From assembly GCF_014596525.1 (NCBI RefSeq), contig NZ_MSJP01000033.1, positions 60,315 through 124,314 on the forward strand: 64,000 bases of DNA, in the 5' to 3' direction. The notes beneath the pieces are model-generated. The model saw only the letters and a program-made list of their open reading frames with translations, searched no databases and was not told where the DNA came from. The stretch is from Streptomyces sp. CBMA291 (lineage in GTDB: Bacteria; Actinomycetota; Actinomycetes; Streptomycetales; Streptomycetaceae). This document shows positions 63,927 to 64,000 of this stretch, in pieces. The first letter of the stretch is position 1. Each line of letters opens with the position of its first letter. The position numbers and the translations under genes were made by a program.

Positions 63927-63993
63927 TTGAGAACTCAACAGCGTGCCAAAAATCAACGCCAGATTAGTTGATACCCCGTCCATCTTCGGATGG
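63927..63993 (+). promoter_or_regulatory. rRNA leader: antitermination/processing region
   Basis: TTGAGAACTCAA and the following AGCGTGCCAAAAATCAACGC match the leader seen upstream of Streptomyces 16S genes, as I remember it. An ATCAAC/GTTGAT stem (63952-63972) and a CCATC-TTCG-GATGG hairpin (63980-63993) follow. The 16S gene itself is beyond the window. Confidence 0.75.
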
Positions 63994-64000
63994 TCGAGGT

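Overview
The window is about 73% G+C and dense with genes. It carries a canonical 87-residue WhiB, a SigF/SigB-type sigma factor with partner-switching regulators, coenzyme F420 biosynthesis genes, GTG starts and leaderless promoters. Together these point to a Streptomyces chromosome (core region, not a plasmid). From memory, the order sigma factor - peptide transporter - two-component system - purK/purE - LCP genes - F420 genes - whiB - manB - manA - ahcY resembles the central region of the S. coelicolor chromosome. I could not run a comparison, so this synteny is inference.

Layout. 1-5282: envelope polysaccharide genes, namely a partial polytopic membrane protein, a small Pro-Gln-tailed membrane protein, a Wzx/MATE-like flippase and a DegT/DnrJ-type PLP enzyme. 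5579-7707: a stress/sporulation-type sigma factor opposite an anti-anti-sigma (STAS) and an anti-sigma kinase gene. 7980-12407: four translationally coupled secreted or surface proteins sharing a repeated Cys-containing domain and ending in LPRTG or LAQTG sorting-like tails. 12485-17072: POT peptide transporter, OmpR-type two-component system, GtrA protein. 17261-20138: purK-purE-dipeptidase, overlapping by 4 bp each. 20222-24770: an accessory island with a gene remnant, a GNAT acetyltransferase, an XRE/TPR regulator and a divergent ATP-grasp RiPP (graspetide) operon of precursor, ATP-grasp ligase and PIMT-like methyltransferase. 24801-40232: wall-polymer region with UDP-glucose dehydrogenase, five LytR-CpsA-Psr (LCP) ligases, a GT2 glycosyltransferase, a PGRP-type amidase and a sugar-nucleotide pyrophosphorylase, plus a thioesterase and a truncated adenylate-forming homologue. 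40480-44545: AlkA-like glycosylase, fbiB, fbiA and a cysteine dioxygenase preceded by a Cys-codon leader. 45249-52728: whiB, a giant GT2 membrane protein, a DUF5719 protein, a zincin-like protein and a DUF3499 protein. 53062-57906: phosphomannomutase, Trm112-like protein, SIS-domain isomerase and mannose-6-phosphate isomerase. 57973-63550: CDF transporter, ahcY, a hypothetical protein, an RDD protein and a SpoIIM-like protein. 63604-64000: promoter and leader region of an rRNA operon whose 16S gene lies beyond the right edge.

How the genes fit together. Much of the window makes or attaches cell-surface glycopolymers: Ugd, ManA/ManB and the pyrophosphorylase supply sugar nucleotides, GT2 enzymes and the flippase build and export, and LCP proteins attach products to peptidoglycan. 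The sigma/anti-sigma set, the two-component system and WhiB are regulatory. The most unusual parts are the graspetide island, the four-gene surface operon, the cysteine-dioxygenase leader, and a family of CGTACG-centred intergenic repeats that cluster at gene ends and form terminator stems.
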